From: Synechococcales cyanobacterium 340R_concoct_173_sub
GTDB taxonomy: Bacteria; Cyanobacteriota; Cyanobacteriia; Leptolyngbyales; Leptolyngbyaceae
Direction of reading: 5' to 3'
Length of the DNA stretch: 21,300 bases
Assembly (NCBI GenBank): GCA_025354065.1
Contig: JANXNM010000053.1
Location: 1 to 21,300, forward strand
Program-made: the position numbers and the translations under genes
Notes under the pieces: generated by a model
The model's database searches: none
What the model was told of the DNA's origin: nothing
Seen by the model: the letters and a program-made list of their open reading frames with translations, nothing else
Shown: in pieces, positions 7,573 to 15,121 of the stretch
Layout: each line of letters opens with the position of its first letter
How positions within the stretch are numbered: the stretch's first letter is position 1

Positions 7573-9012
7573 GTGACTCAAGCCCCAAGCCTCAACTCGT
7601 CCAAACAACGATCGTCGTCCAACAAATCAGAACCCACATCCCCAGTAAGTGCCCGTCAGCTCGCTCTAAATGCCCTGCGCCAAGTTCATCAGGGAGCTTA
7701 TGCTGATGTCGCGATCGATCGTAGCCTGAAATCACAGAAACTTGACGATCGCGATCGTCGTCTCTTCACCGAAATTGTCTACGGAGCCGTCCGCCGTCAA
7801 CGCACCTTAGATGCGGCAATCGATGCCCTCGCCACCAAACCCGCCAATCAACAACCGCCAAATCTCCGCGTTTTGCTTCACATTGGCCTGTATCAAATTC
7901 TTTTCCTTGACCATATTCCTAGTTCCGCCGCTGTTGATACCACGGTTGATCTCGCCAAGAAAAATGGGCTAACGGGTCTCGCAGGATTTGTGAATGGATT
8001 GCTGCGAAAACTGGTGCGGACTCTAGAAGAAGATGCAACGGAGACTGACGGAGAATTTAATCTGAGCGCTATCGAAAAACTTCTGAAGACCAATGACAAA
8101 AATCGCCTAGGAATCTATTACAGCTATCCTGACTGGATGACCGCGCAATGGGTCAAACAATTTGGCCTAGACGAAACTGAAGCCCTCTGCGAATGGATGA
8201 ACAATCCGCCCCATTTAGATATTCGGTTGACGGGCCGCACTATGCAGAAAAAAGAACTGCAAAAAGCCCTCGAAGCCCTAGACATTGTTGTTACTGAAAT
8301 TCCCTACGCGCCCATGGGGTTGCGGTTGTCCCATAGTCCCGGTGGAATTCAAGAATTGCCAGGATTCAAATCTGGCGACTGGATTGTCCAAGATGCCAGT
8401 GCCCAATTGGTTAGTCAACTCCTTGATCCCCAACCCGGTGAAACGGTTGCCGATGTCTGCGCGGCTCCCGGTGGAAAAACCGTACATCTCGCCCAACTCA
8501 TGCAAGATAAAGGCTGTGTAATTGCCCTCGACAAAACCGCATCGCGTCTACGGAAAATCCATCAAAATTGCGATCGGCTCGGTCTCACCTCCGTCCAAGT
8601 CAAAGAAGGCGACGTGCGATTGGTTAAAGATTGGGTAAACTTGTGCGATCGGGTTTTAGTGGATGCGCCCTGTTCAGGACTCGGAACCTTGCACCGACAT
8701 GCCGATGCTCGTTGGAGACAAACCCCCGAAACGGTCACCCAACTCGCCGAATTACAACTTGATATTCTCACCGCCGCATCTACTTGGGTGAAACCTCATG
8801 GAAAACTTGTTTATTCCACTTGCACCATTCATCCATTGGAAAATGAAGAAGTAATTAAAAACTTCCTTGCCCAAAATCCCACTTGGCAAATTGATCCCCT
8901 AGACCCCGCCTCACCCTTGGCCGATTTAGCAACGCCCGATGGCTGGATTCAGGTGTTGCCCCACCATCACGATATGGATGGATTTTTTATGGTTCGTCTT
9001 AAGAAAGGATAA
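7573..9012 (+). CDS. rsmB: 16S rRNA (cytosine-967-C5)-methyltransferase
   Basis: RsmB methylates C967 of 16S rRNA using S-adenosylmethionine. The N-terminal part (about residues 25-150) is the NusB-like RNA-binding domain, beginning with ARQLALNALRQVHQGAYADVA. The C-terminal Rossmann methyltransferase domain has the SAM motif DVCAAPGGKT (near 294-303), DAPCSGLG with C367 and VYSTCTIHPLENEE with C417, the catalytic cysteine pair of m5C methyltransferases. The open frame extends to an ATG at 7468, but the first 35 codons are Lys/Asn-rich, repeat-bearing and unlike RsmB. A GTG at 7573 has TAAGG six bases upstream, giving 479 residues and a normal N-terminus (MTQAPS), so it is preferred. It is divergent from the radical SAM gene. 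Confidence 0.93.
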   Translation: MTQAPSLNSSKQRSSSNKSEPTSPVSARQLALNALRQVHQGAYADVAIDRSLKSQKLDDRDRRLFTEIVYGAVRRQRTLDAAIDALATKPANQQPPNLRVLLHIGLYQILFLDHIPSSAAVDTTVDLAKKNGLTGLAGFVNGLLRKLVRTLEEDATETDGEFNLSAIEKLLKTNDKNRLGIYYSYPDWMTAQWVKQFGLDETEALCEWMNNPPHLDIRLTGRTMQKKELQKALEALDIVVTEIPYAPMGLRLSHSPGGIQELPGFKSGDWIVQDASAQLVSQLLDPQPGETVADVCAAPGGKTVHLAQLMQDKGCVIALDKTASRLRKIHQNCDRLGLTSVQVKEGDVRLVKDWVNLCDRVLVDAPCSGLGTLHRHADARWRQTPETVTQLAELQLDILTAASTWVKPHGKLVYSTCTIHPLENEEVIKNFLAQNPTWQIDPLDPASPLADLATPDGWIQVLPHHHDMDGFFMVRLKKG

Positions 9013-9104
9013 AGCCTGAGGTTTTGGTGTGGTCTTATTGCCAAACTTGCGCACAATGGAGTGCAGTGGAGCAAGACACACCCTTCATTATATGTGCTTG
9101 GTTC

Positions 9105-9112
9105 AAGAGGAG
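9105..9112 (+). promoter_or_regulatory. strong ribosome binding site deciding the TerB-like start
   Basis: AAGAGGAG sits seven to eight bases before the ATG at 9120. It selects this start over the upstream ATG at 9024, which lies 12 nt after the rsmB stop and would add 32 residues unlike the family. Confidence 0.7.
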
Positions 9113-9119
9113 AATTATA

Positions 9120-9581
9120 ATGGCATTTACCCAAACCCGACAGATCCAAACCTCACCAAAGGCGCTGATCAAAATTTTGATCGGAGCGGCTGGGCTGAAT
9201 GGGAAAATCAAACTTGAAGAACATCAGTTTCTCTGCAATTTAGCCAAACAGCATCAATTGGCCCAAGATCCTGAAATATATCCCTTACTCCATAACTTAA
9301 AATCCATCACACCCGGAGAATGCGATCGGTGCATTAAAGAATATCTCGGTCCCCATCCGACTGCTGCTGCCATTCATGATTTGCTTGAACAGCTCAGTGC
9401 TCTAGCTTATTGTGATGGCGATGTGTGTAATGAAGAGGCGATTTTATTAATGCGTCTCCAGAGCCTAGAAAGCCACGCCCTCAGTCATCCACACACGCCA
9501 TTGACTCATAAAGCTGCCGATCTGATTCGTCGTCTCTATCATCAATGGATTGCAGTTTTGGATGGGGATCATTTGCATTAG
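9120..9581 (+). CDS. TerB-like domain protein
   Basis: The 153-residue, mainly helical soluble protein resembles the TerB-like (tellurite resistance protein B type) proteins that are widespread in cyanobacteria. It starts with a helix ALIKILIGAAGLNGKIKLEE (15-34) and has a second matching acidic turn YCDGDVCNEE (97-106). These two acidic loops correspond to the metal-binding repeats of the TerB fold. No other ter genes lie nearby, so a role in tellurite resistance is not implied; a stress or membrane-associated scaffold role has been suggested for such proteins in general. It lies downstream of rsmB on the same strand with a 107-nt gap and converges on xth. Confidence 0.75.
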   Translation: MAFTQTRQIQTSPKALIKILIGAAGLNGKIKLEEHQFLCNLAKQHQLAQDPEIYPLLHNLKSITPGECDRCIKEYLGPHPTAAAIHDLLEQLSALAYCDGDVCNEEAILLMRLQSLESHALSHPHTPLTHKAADLIRRLYHQWIAVLDGDHLH

Positions 9582-9601
9582 GTAATCATTAACCTGATTA
9601 C
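9582..9601. terminator. hairpin between convergent TerB-like gene and xth
   Basis: GTAATCA (9582-9588) and TGATTAC (9595-9601) form a perfect seven-pair stem with a six-nt loop, starting right after one stop codon and nine nt before the other. Position suggests a bidirectional terminator, but the stem is AT-rich and has no T-run. Confidence 0.4.
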
Positions 9602-9609
9602 AACTCTAG

Positions 9610-10407
9610 TCATAAATCTGCTAACTCGACAATCACAGGCGTATGGTCGCTAGGTTGTTGTAGTTTACGAGGTTCGGAATCAATGGTGCAACTCAGCGTC
9701 CGATCGTATAATGCTGCCGTTACATAATGATGATCAATTCGCCAACCCGCATTGCGAACAAACGAAGCCGATCGATAATCCCACCAGCTATATTGATCCC
9801 CGTCTTGGGTGAACTTCCGAAATGCATCGCGCAGCCCTAAACTCAGCACTTCCCGTAATGCCGATCGTTCTACATCCGACGACATAATGTGAGTTGCACG
9901 GGTTTTGGGATTATGAATATCAATGTCTTCAAGGGCAATATTAAAATCACCGCAAATGAGAAGATCAGGCGATCGGGTCAAATGATCTTCTAAATACACT
10001 TTCAATAGTTTCAACCACCGCAGTTTGTAGTGATATTTTTCGCTCTCAATTTCTGAACCATTGGGCACATAGACATTCACAATCCGAACACCCTTTAATA
10101 CTCCAGAAATCACCCGTTTTTGATCATCTAGATCTCCAACAATCTCTGGTGAAATCACGCCTGCAAACCCTAAGCGCACGTCTTCTAGCGGCGATCGTGA
10201 AATCAAGGCCACACCGTTATAACTTTTTTGACCGAAAATATGAAGATGAAATCCTGCATCCTCGAAGGCCGATCGGGGAAATACTTCATCGGGAACTTTA
10301 GTTTCTTGGAGACAGAGAAGATCTACATCAGGATTATTCTCAAGCCATTGCAGACTATGGGCTAGGCGTGTGCGGATGGAGTTGACATTCCAAGTAGCAA
10401 TTTTCAT
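9610..10407 (-). CDS. xth: exodeoxyribonuclease III
   Basis: This is an AP endonuclease / 3'-phosphatase / 3'-to-5' exonuclease of the Xth family that acts in base excision repair. The 265-residue length is standard. Active-site motifs are all intact: MKIATWNVNSIR with N7, LQETK with E35, GDFN with D154 and N156, WRIDHHYVT (the substrate-site RIDH motif) and SDHTP with D254-H255. It starts at an ATG at 10407 and lies 86 nt downstream of the FHA-kinase gene on the same strand, so it could be a distal member of that transcript or independent. No anomaly was noticed. Confidence 0.95.
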   Translation of the reverse strand: MKIATWNVNSIRTRLAHSLQWLENNPDVDLLCLQETKVPDEVFPRSAFEDAGFHLHIFGQKSYNGVALISRSPLEDVRLGFAGVISPEIVGDLDDQKRVISGVLKGVRIVNVYVPNGSEIESEKYHYKLRWLKLLKVYLEDHLTRSPDLLICGDFNIALEDIDIHNPKTRATHIMSSDVERSALREVLSLGLRDAFRKFTQDGDQYSWWDYRSASFVRNAGWRIDHHYVTAALYDRTLSCTIDSEPRKLQQPSDHTPVIVELADL

Positions 10408-10493
10408 GAATGGCTCGAAAAATTCAGCTCATCTAGACTATCACAGCGATTTCTATCAGAGGAATTTAAGCGTGCTTAAGGAGTTAGTAAGTT

Positions 10494-11810
10494 TTAGATG
10501 ATTTGGCGGAGCATCTGGGCGATCGCACTAGCGGATGGACGAGAGGCCGGATTTGGATTAGTCATGTCTTGTATCAAACGAACCACTGCGGTCGCCTCTA
10601 ATCCTTGCATTGCCTCAGGTCTGAACCTCTCGCCGTTTTCAGGTGTGCCATAGAAATTTTTCGGATCCTGTCCGGTCAGCAAAAATGCTAACGTCGCACC
10701 CAACGCGTAGACATCCGATGCTGCCTTAGGGGGCTGACTGCTGAGTTCCGGTGCAACATACCCCTGACTGGCACAGGGCAATCCTACTTTCCAGCCATGC
10801 CATCGAGAGAGTCCAAAGTCAATTAAGACGATTTCTTGGCCCGATCGAAGAACTTGACGACGCAGCAAATGACGCGGATGAAGATCCCCGTGAACGATCG
10901 GACTCGGCGCATTGTGTAATTCATTAAGCACATCGCAGACTTCTAAGGTCAGGGCGATCGCTTCGGCTTGCGAAATTCGCCCCTTTGATGCGACCAGTTC
11001 AGCCAAGCTCTGTCCGTATACCATCTCCATCACCACCGTCTGCTGCCCATCTAGTTCCAGCACATCAATCACCTGAGGAATTCCAGGGTGCTGAAGAGGC
11101 TGGAGCGATCGGAATTGGGTTTGAAAAGCTGCTGCGACTTGGAGATTGCGGCCCCATTTTTCATGGAGCTGTTTCATCACAAACGTCTGGCCATTGTGCC
11201 AAACCAAATGAGTCATGCCCATTGGGCCATACCCGAGAGGTTTGAGAATTTGGTAAGCTCCCACACGATTGATCGCCTTCAAGGGCTGCCCGGTCTGGGT
11301 ATCGAACAATAACTCCCCAGAGACAACTGCCATTTCATCCTCCTCTAGAATTTTACTAATCCGCTCGGAGGCTAGGGCAAAAGCGTCGCTACTGGCCGAT
11401 TGGGGATGGCTAACGCCTAAGGACTGGCTGGACAAGGGAGGAGGCGAACTGGACTTGGCCGACGGAGGTAACGGGGACGAGATGTTTCGACCCAAGGGTG
11501 TAGATGATGTGGCAGGAATACTAACTTGAAGATTGGGACCAGATCTCGCAAGGCGAAAGACGGATCCATCCTGTAAGGGCGATCGGGTCACGCGCTGGTC
11601 ATCCATGTAGGTACCATTGGCTCCTAAGCTCACGACTTCCCACACCGAATTTTCGTAGCACAATTCAACGTGATGGCGAGATACCACCGCGCTATAAAGT
11701 ACGACATGATTATCTGTGGACCGACCAACGCTAACTTGCGTTTCTTGATCAAAGGTCCAGCTTTGAATAGGGGTGGATTGTAGTGGGTGGAGCAGTGTTA
11801 GGGTAATCAC
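10494..11810 (-). CDS. FHA-domain serine/threonine protein kinase
   Basis: The protein (438 residues from GTG at 11810) joins an N-terminal FHA phosphothreonine-binding domain (about 22-92; GR at 29-30, S44, H47, NGT at 65-67) to a Ser/Pro-rich linker and a Hanks-type kinase domain (about 186-430). The kinase has a glycine loop (GYGPMG, 193-198), catalytic-lysine motif VMK (K213), DFG (331-333), APE (353-355) and the alpha-F aspartate in SDVYALG. Its catalytic loop is HGDLHPRHLL (307-316): the aspartate (D309) is kept, but the usual Lys and Asn are both His. It has no membrane helix. A TTG at 11834 is an alternative start, but MITLTLLHP from the GTG looks natural. It follows the zinc-ribbon/FHA gene by about 75 nt. 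Substrates are unknown. Confidence 0.88.
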   Translation of the reverse strand: MITLTLLHPLQSTPIQSWTFDQETQVSVGRSTDNHVVLYSAVVSRHHVELCYENSVWEVVSLGANGTYMDDQRVTRSPLQDGSVFRLARSGPNLQVSIPATSSTPLGRNISSPLPPSAKSSSPPPLSSQSLGVSHPQSASSDAFALASERISKILEEDEMAVVSGELLFDTQTGQPLKAINRVGAYQILKPLGYGPMGMTHLVWHNGQTFVMKQLHEKWGRNLQVAAAFQTQFRSLQPLQHPGIPQVIDVLELDGQQTVVMEMVYGQSLAELVASKGRISQAEAIALTLEVCDVLNELHNAPSPIVHGDLHPRHLLRRQVLRSGQEIVLIDFGLSRWHGWKVGLPCASQGYVAPELSSQPPKAASDVYALGATLAFLLTGQDPKNFYGTPENGERFRPEAMQGLEATAVVRLIQDMTNPNPASRPSASAIAQMLRQII

Positions 11811-11887
11811 GTCAGCAGGTGGCACACGAAACAACTAGACGAAAATACGTAAAATACTGAGTGAGCTTTTGCCTTGGGAATAATATC

Positions 11888-12529
11888 CTAGGTTTTAGTA
11901 GGGGGCTGAAATATAAATGTTACTTTATCGCCTTTCCCAAGAGAAATACGATCGCCTGGAACCAAGCGATGTTTAGTACCGACATTCAAGGGTGAACTAT
12001 TGATGTAGGTTCCGTTTGCACTTCCCACATCTTCTACGTAGTATGCCTCACCTTCCACTCGTAGCGCTGCATGAATTCTCGAAACAATCTCTGTGTTAGG
12101 AAACCCTGATACGTCAACATCAGGCGGTATCCGATCATTGGGTTTGCCTAAATGAATGACCGATCGAATAGGAAGGTGCAGCAACGTTTGAGTCTGAACA
12201 TGCAAGAGTTTGGCGCGTTTGGGGGGGGCTAGTGGTTTAAATGAGAACCGATCGCTCCTTGGTGCCGCTAGGTTTAAGGTTGGCATTGCGGCGGCTCCCC
12301 CATCATCGGACAGCATGGGAATTAATGCCTGAGCGCTCATGGAGAATGCATCTGGCAGGTCCGCGACCATTTGCAATTTAAAGCCACATTGTCCGCAGAA
12401 CCGGGAGCTAACTTCAGCCGCCGCGCCACAATTAGAACAACAAGTTAAGACAGGAAGTAGCATTAAACAAGCGCTACAGCTTTCTGCGGTGACGGGGTTT
12501 GGGTGACTACAATGGGGACAAGTAATCAT
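11888..12529 (-). CDS. double zinc-ribbon FHA protein
   Basis: The 213-residue soluble protein has two N-terminal zinc ribbons (C4/C7/C18/C21 and C31/C34/C45/C48), a low-complexity linker (50-105) and a C-terminal FHA domain (about 108-208). The FHA core residues S150 and H153 (SRIH) and N172-G173-T174 are present. The usual Gly-Arg is Gly-Lys (128-129), a conservative change at the phosphopeptide pocket. FHA domains bind phosphothreonine peptides, so this is probably an adaptor for the downstream FHA-kinase; that is inference from proximity. The start is an ATG only three bases after the pgl stop, so it is likely co-translated with pgl. The zinc ribbons could serve protein or nucleic-acid binding. 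Confidence 0.87.
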   Translation of the reverse strand: MITCPHCSHPNPVTAESCSACLMLLPVLTCCSNCGAAAEVSSRFCGQCGFKLQMVADLPDAFSMSAQALIPMLSDDGGAAAMPTLNLAAPRSDRFSFKPLAPPKRAKLLHVQTQTLLHLPIRSVIHLGKPNDRIPPDVDVSGFPNTEIVSRIHAALRVEGEAYYVEDVGSANGTYINSSPLNVGTKHRLVPGDRISLGKGDKVTFIFQPPTKT

Positions 12530-12532
12530 AAA

Positions 12533-13270
12533 TTACAGTACTCCTTCCATGCCCAATATGCCCTCTCCAGCCGCTTGATCCATCATCCAGATTAAGTTTC
12601 CCTGTGGGCGCACAGCAAAGGCGGGGTACTGGTGGAAATCGCTCTTGGTTGCAAAAATTTCTTTCAAGGCAGGGCGTTTGCTTTCCCCAGCGAGTACAAA
12701 CAGGACATTGTGGGCGTGATTAATTAGGGGAAACGTAAAGGTAATACGGGTTTGGCCTGATTTTTCACCCACTGTAATCAGCCGATCGCGGACTTCCAAC
12801 GATCGGGTGTGGGGAAAAAGAGATGCCGTGTGGCCGTCGTCACCAATTCCCAACAAAATTAGGTCAAAGGCTGGAAAGTGACCAGATGTTGTGCCGCAAA
12901 CCTGATGAATTGTGGCTTCGTATTGTTGAGCGCTATCAGCGGGATCTTCTAAATGGGTGAGTACGGCATGAATATTACTGGGAGGGATTGGAACACTGTT
13001 GAGCCAAGCCAGGCGCGCCATTTTTTCGTTGCTTTCGGGATGGTCGCTAGGGACATAGCGTTCGTCACCCCAAAAGACATGGAGCTTACTCCAATCAATA
13101 TCGGCTAACGCTAATGCTCGATACAGTGGTTTTGGGGTGCTGCCACCAGATAATGCGATCGTGGCGATTCCGTTTTGGGCGATCGCGGTTTTCAGGATTT
13201 GAACGGTCCGATCGGTGGCGGCTTCGATCAGTTTAGGAATAGTCGGTAAGATTTGGACCTGACGTGTCAT
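12533..13270 (-). CDS. pgl: 6-phosphogluconolactonase
   Basis: Pgl hydrolyses 6-phosphogluconolactone to 6-phosphogluconate in the oxidative pentose-phosphate pathway, the main route of dark sugar breakdown in cyanobacteria. The 245-residue protein has the family motifs ALSGGSTPKPLY (39-50), FWGDERYVPSDHPESN (66-81), LLGIGDDGHTASLFPHT (139-155, including the catalytic His) and WMMDQAAG (228-235). The ATG at 13270 has AGGA six bases upstream. It is followed after three bases by the zinc-ribbon/FHA gene, then the FHA-kinase, so transcription is probably shared. It is divergent from the sugar-transferase gene. The usual glycolytic partners zwf, opcA and gnd are not in this window. Confidence 0.94.
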   Translation of the reverse strand: MTRQVQILPTIPKLIEAATDRTVQILKTAIAQNGIATIALSGGSTPKPLYRALALADIDWSKLHVFWGDERYVPSDHPESNEKMARLAWLNSVPIPPSNIHAVLTHLEDPADSAQQYEATIHQVCGTTSGHFPAFDLILLGIGDDGHTASLFPHTRSLEVRDRLITVGEKSGQTRITFTFPLINHAHNVLFVLAGESKRPALKEIFATKSDFHQYPAFAVRPQGNLIWMMDQAAGEGILGMEGVL

Positions 13271-13425
13271 GGCTTGTCCTGATGAATTCGGGTAAGAGCT
13301 TGTATCAAATCAGCCCTTTTAGGTCAGGATAGGCCAGAGTGCGAAAAGATGGCTGGTTTCTTTGAAAATCTTTAGTTTGTACGGCGATTTCGCTCTTTAG
13401 GAGCATTACTTTAGGGAGCCTTGAG

Positions 13426-14835
13426 ATGTCGGCAGATTTACGAGCTTCAGGGAAAAGATTGTCATTGCGATCGTGGATTTGGCGATGGCGATACTTATTG
13501 GGCCTTTTAGTGGGGGATGTGGCGGCGTTGGCCGGGGCTTGGCGATTGGCGGTGTATTTGAATCAATTTTATATGCCGTTGCCACCGCAGTTGAATTGGG
13601 GACTGTTTTTGGGGCTGCCAGGGATTTTTTGGGGATTTGCGGCGGGGATGTTTGGGGTGTTTGGGGTGGGGCAGATGTATGGCGCGGTGCGATCGGGGGA
13701 TTATGTGCAGGCGGGGAAGTTAGTGAGCTGGATGTATGGGGCTGGGTTGGTCGCGATATATTTTTACGATCCTCGCTTGGCTCCTCCCCGATCGTTGGTG
13801 TTGACGGCTTGGCTTGGCAGTGTAGTGGGGATTATTTTGATGCGGCTGGTCTGTTGTTGGGGAATTCGGTGGCTGGAGGTGGTGCGATCGCAAATTAGTG
13901 TGTTTGTGGTGTCTTCGGCGGGGCGATTGCCAAAGTTGGCCCGATCGATCGATCGGCAGCGGAATTACAAAGTAGTGGGGGCGGCGTTGTCTTCGACAGT
14001 GGGCAGTCCGGCGATCGTGGAAAGCATTGTAAATTCTGGAGCGCGGGAAGTTTTGGTGGAGGGGTTGCCGCATACGGAGTTGGCATCAAGATTGTATTGG
14101 CGATTGCGACGGGCGGGGATTACGTTGCGGTTGATTCCGTCGAGTGTAGAGACGTTGCATCGGCGGGGGTTGCCGGAGATTTTTGCGGGGATGCCGACGT
14201 TACGCCTGGAGCCACCTTTGTTGTCGGGGTGGGATTATCGGATTAAGCGATCGGTGGATGTTTTTGGGTCTGTTTTTGGTTTGATTGTTTTGTTGCCATT
14301 GTTTGGTTTGATTGCGATCGCGATTAAATTTGAATCGATCGGTCCTATCTTTTTTCGACAAGAACGAGTGGGATTGAATGGTATTACATTTAAGATTTGG
14401 AAATTTCGCACAATGTCAGTGAATGCTGGGGAGTTACAATCTCAACTTGAAGCGCAAAATGAGAGTGGGAATGGGGTTCTATTTAAAGTCCGATCGGACC
14501 CCAGGGTAACTTCAGTGGGGCGTGTATTACGGCGGTTAAGTTTGGATGAGTTACCGCAATTAATCAATGTATTACTAGGACAAATGAGTTTGGTCGGGCC
14601 AAGACCTTTGCCTTTGCGAGATGTGGACCGATTTGCAGAATGGCATCATATCAGACATCAAGTATTGCCGGGAATGACGGGGCTTTGGCAGATTTCAGGC
14701 CGATCGGATTTGGATGAGTTTGATGATGCGGCGAGATTAGATTTGTATTACATTGATCATTGGTCTTTGAATTTGGATATTGAGATTTTAGTCCAGACGA
14801 TCGGGCATGTTTTGTTTGGTCGGGGCGCTTATTAA
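13426..14835 (+). CDS. polyprenyl-phosphate sugar-1-phosphate transferase
   Basis: This 469-residue membrane enzyme transfers sugar-1-phosphate to undecaprenyl phosphate, the first step of exopolysaccharide or lipopolysaccharide repeat assembly. It has four N-terminal membrane helices (about 23-44, 56-80, 100-116, 124-144), a nucleotide-fold-like central domain (155-250), a further hydrophobic helix (280-301) and the catalytic C-terminal domain. The latter has KFRTM (326-330), LDELPQ (373-378), LVGPRP (389-394) and PGMTGLWQISGR (415-426), hallmarks of the bacterial sugar transferase family. Sugar specificity (glucose, galactose) cannot be told. The start has GGGAG seven bases before the ATG. 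No glycosyltransferases or export genes flank it, so it is an orphan initiating enzyme. Codon use in the first half is strikingly G/T-rich compared with neighbours. Confidence 0.93.
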   Translation: MSADLRASGKRLSLRSWIWRWRYLLGLLVGDVAALAGAWRLAVYLNQFYMPLPPQLNWGLFLGLPGIFWGFAAGMFGVFGVGQMYGAVRSGDYVQAGKLVSWMYGAGLVAIYFYDPRLAPPRSLVLTAWLGSVVGIILMRLVCCWGIRWLEVVRSQISVFVVSSAGRLPKLARSIDRQRNYKVVGAALSSTVGSPAIVESIVNSGAREVLVEGLPHTELASRLYWRLRRAGITLRLIPSSVETLHRRGLPEIFAGMPTLRLEPPLLSGWDYRIKRSVDVFGSVFGLIVLLPLFGLIAIAIKFESIGPIFFRQERVGLNGITFKIWKFRTMSVNAGELQSQLEAQNESGNGVLFKVRSDPRVTSVGRVLRRLSLDELPQLINVLLGQMSLVGPRPLPLRDVDRFAEWHHIRHQVLPGMTGLWQISGRSDLDEFDDAARLDLYYIDHWSLNLDIEILVQTIGHVLFGRGAY

Positions 14836-15021
14836 GGAATGAAAAAATTTGCTGTACATAAGTTCAACTCAAGTTCAAATGGATGATTTAATAGTGGATA
14901 TTTTAATTGAATCAACGATCGCTTTTGAGCATGATCTTAGCGAATTGACATCTGAAGTGACTGTTGTAGTAATAGAGAGCGTCAATAATTGTGTTCGTTT
15001 TTCCCAGGTCAAAATTAATTC

Positions 15022-15053
15022 GCCTATAGTAATGCCTATAGTAATACAGTAAT
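15022..15053 (+). repeat. 12-bp tandem repeat, two copies plus a partial third
   Basis: GCCTATAGTAAT is repeated perfectly at 15022-15033 and 15034-15045, followed by ACAGTAAT (15046-15053), matching the end of the unit. It lies between the sugar-transferase gene and the SGNH hydrolase. It may be a slippage product. Confidence 0.75.
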
Positions 15054-15121
15054 ACATCGGTTTTCTGGTGGAGACGCGCTTGAAGTTCTTCTAGGGTCGA
15101 ATCGGGCTTGCTATAGTGTTA

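Noticed and set aside
9024..9119. N-terminal 32 residues of the longest frame of the TerB-like gene, containing a CxxC
   Set aside because: The strong ribosome site at 9105-9112 points to the ATG at 9120, and the homologous helix begins after it.
10985..11529. Overlapping plus-strand open frames within the FHA-kinase gene, and similar ones inside other genes
   Set aside because: These are antisense or out-of-frame shadows of well-supported coding genes and lack ribosome sites or family motifs.
14860..14878. AAGTTCAA direct repeat with 11-bp period downstream of the sugar transferase
   Set aside because: Period resembles a regulator site, but it lies at the 3' side of a gene with no supported gene downstream on that strand.
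14849..15052. 67-codon frame from a TTG between the sugar-transferase and SGNH genes
   Set aside because: Starts at TTG (first ATG at 14879) without a ribosome site, runs through the 12-bp tandem repeat and has no recognisable domain; probably non-coding.
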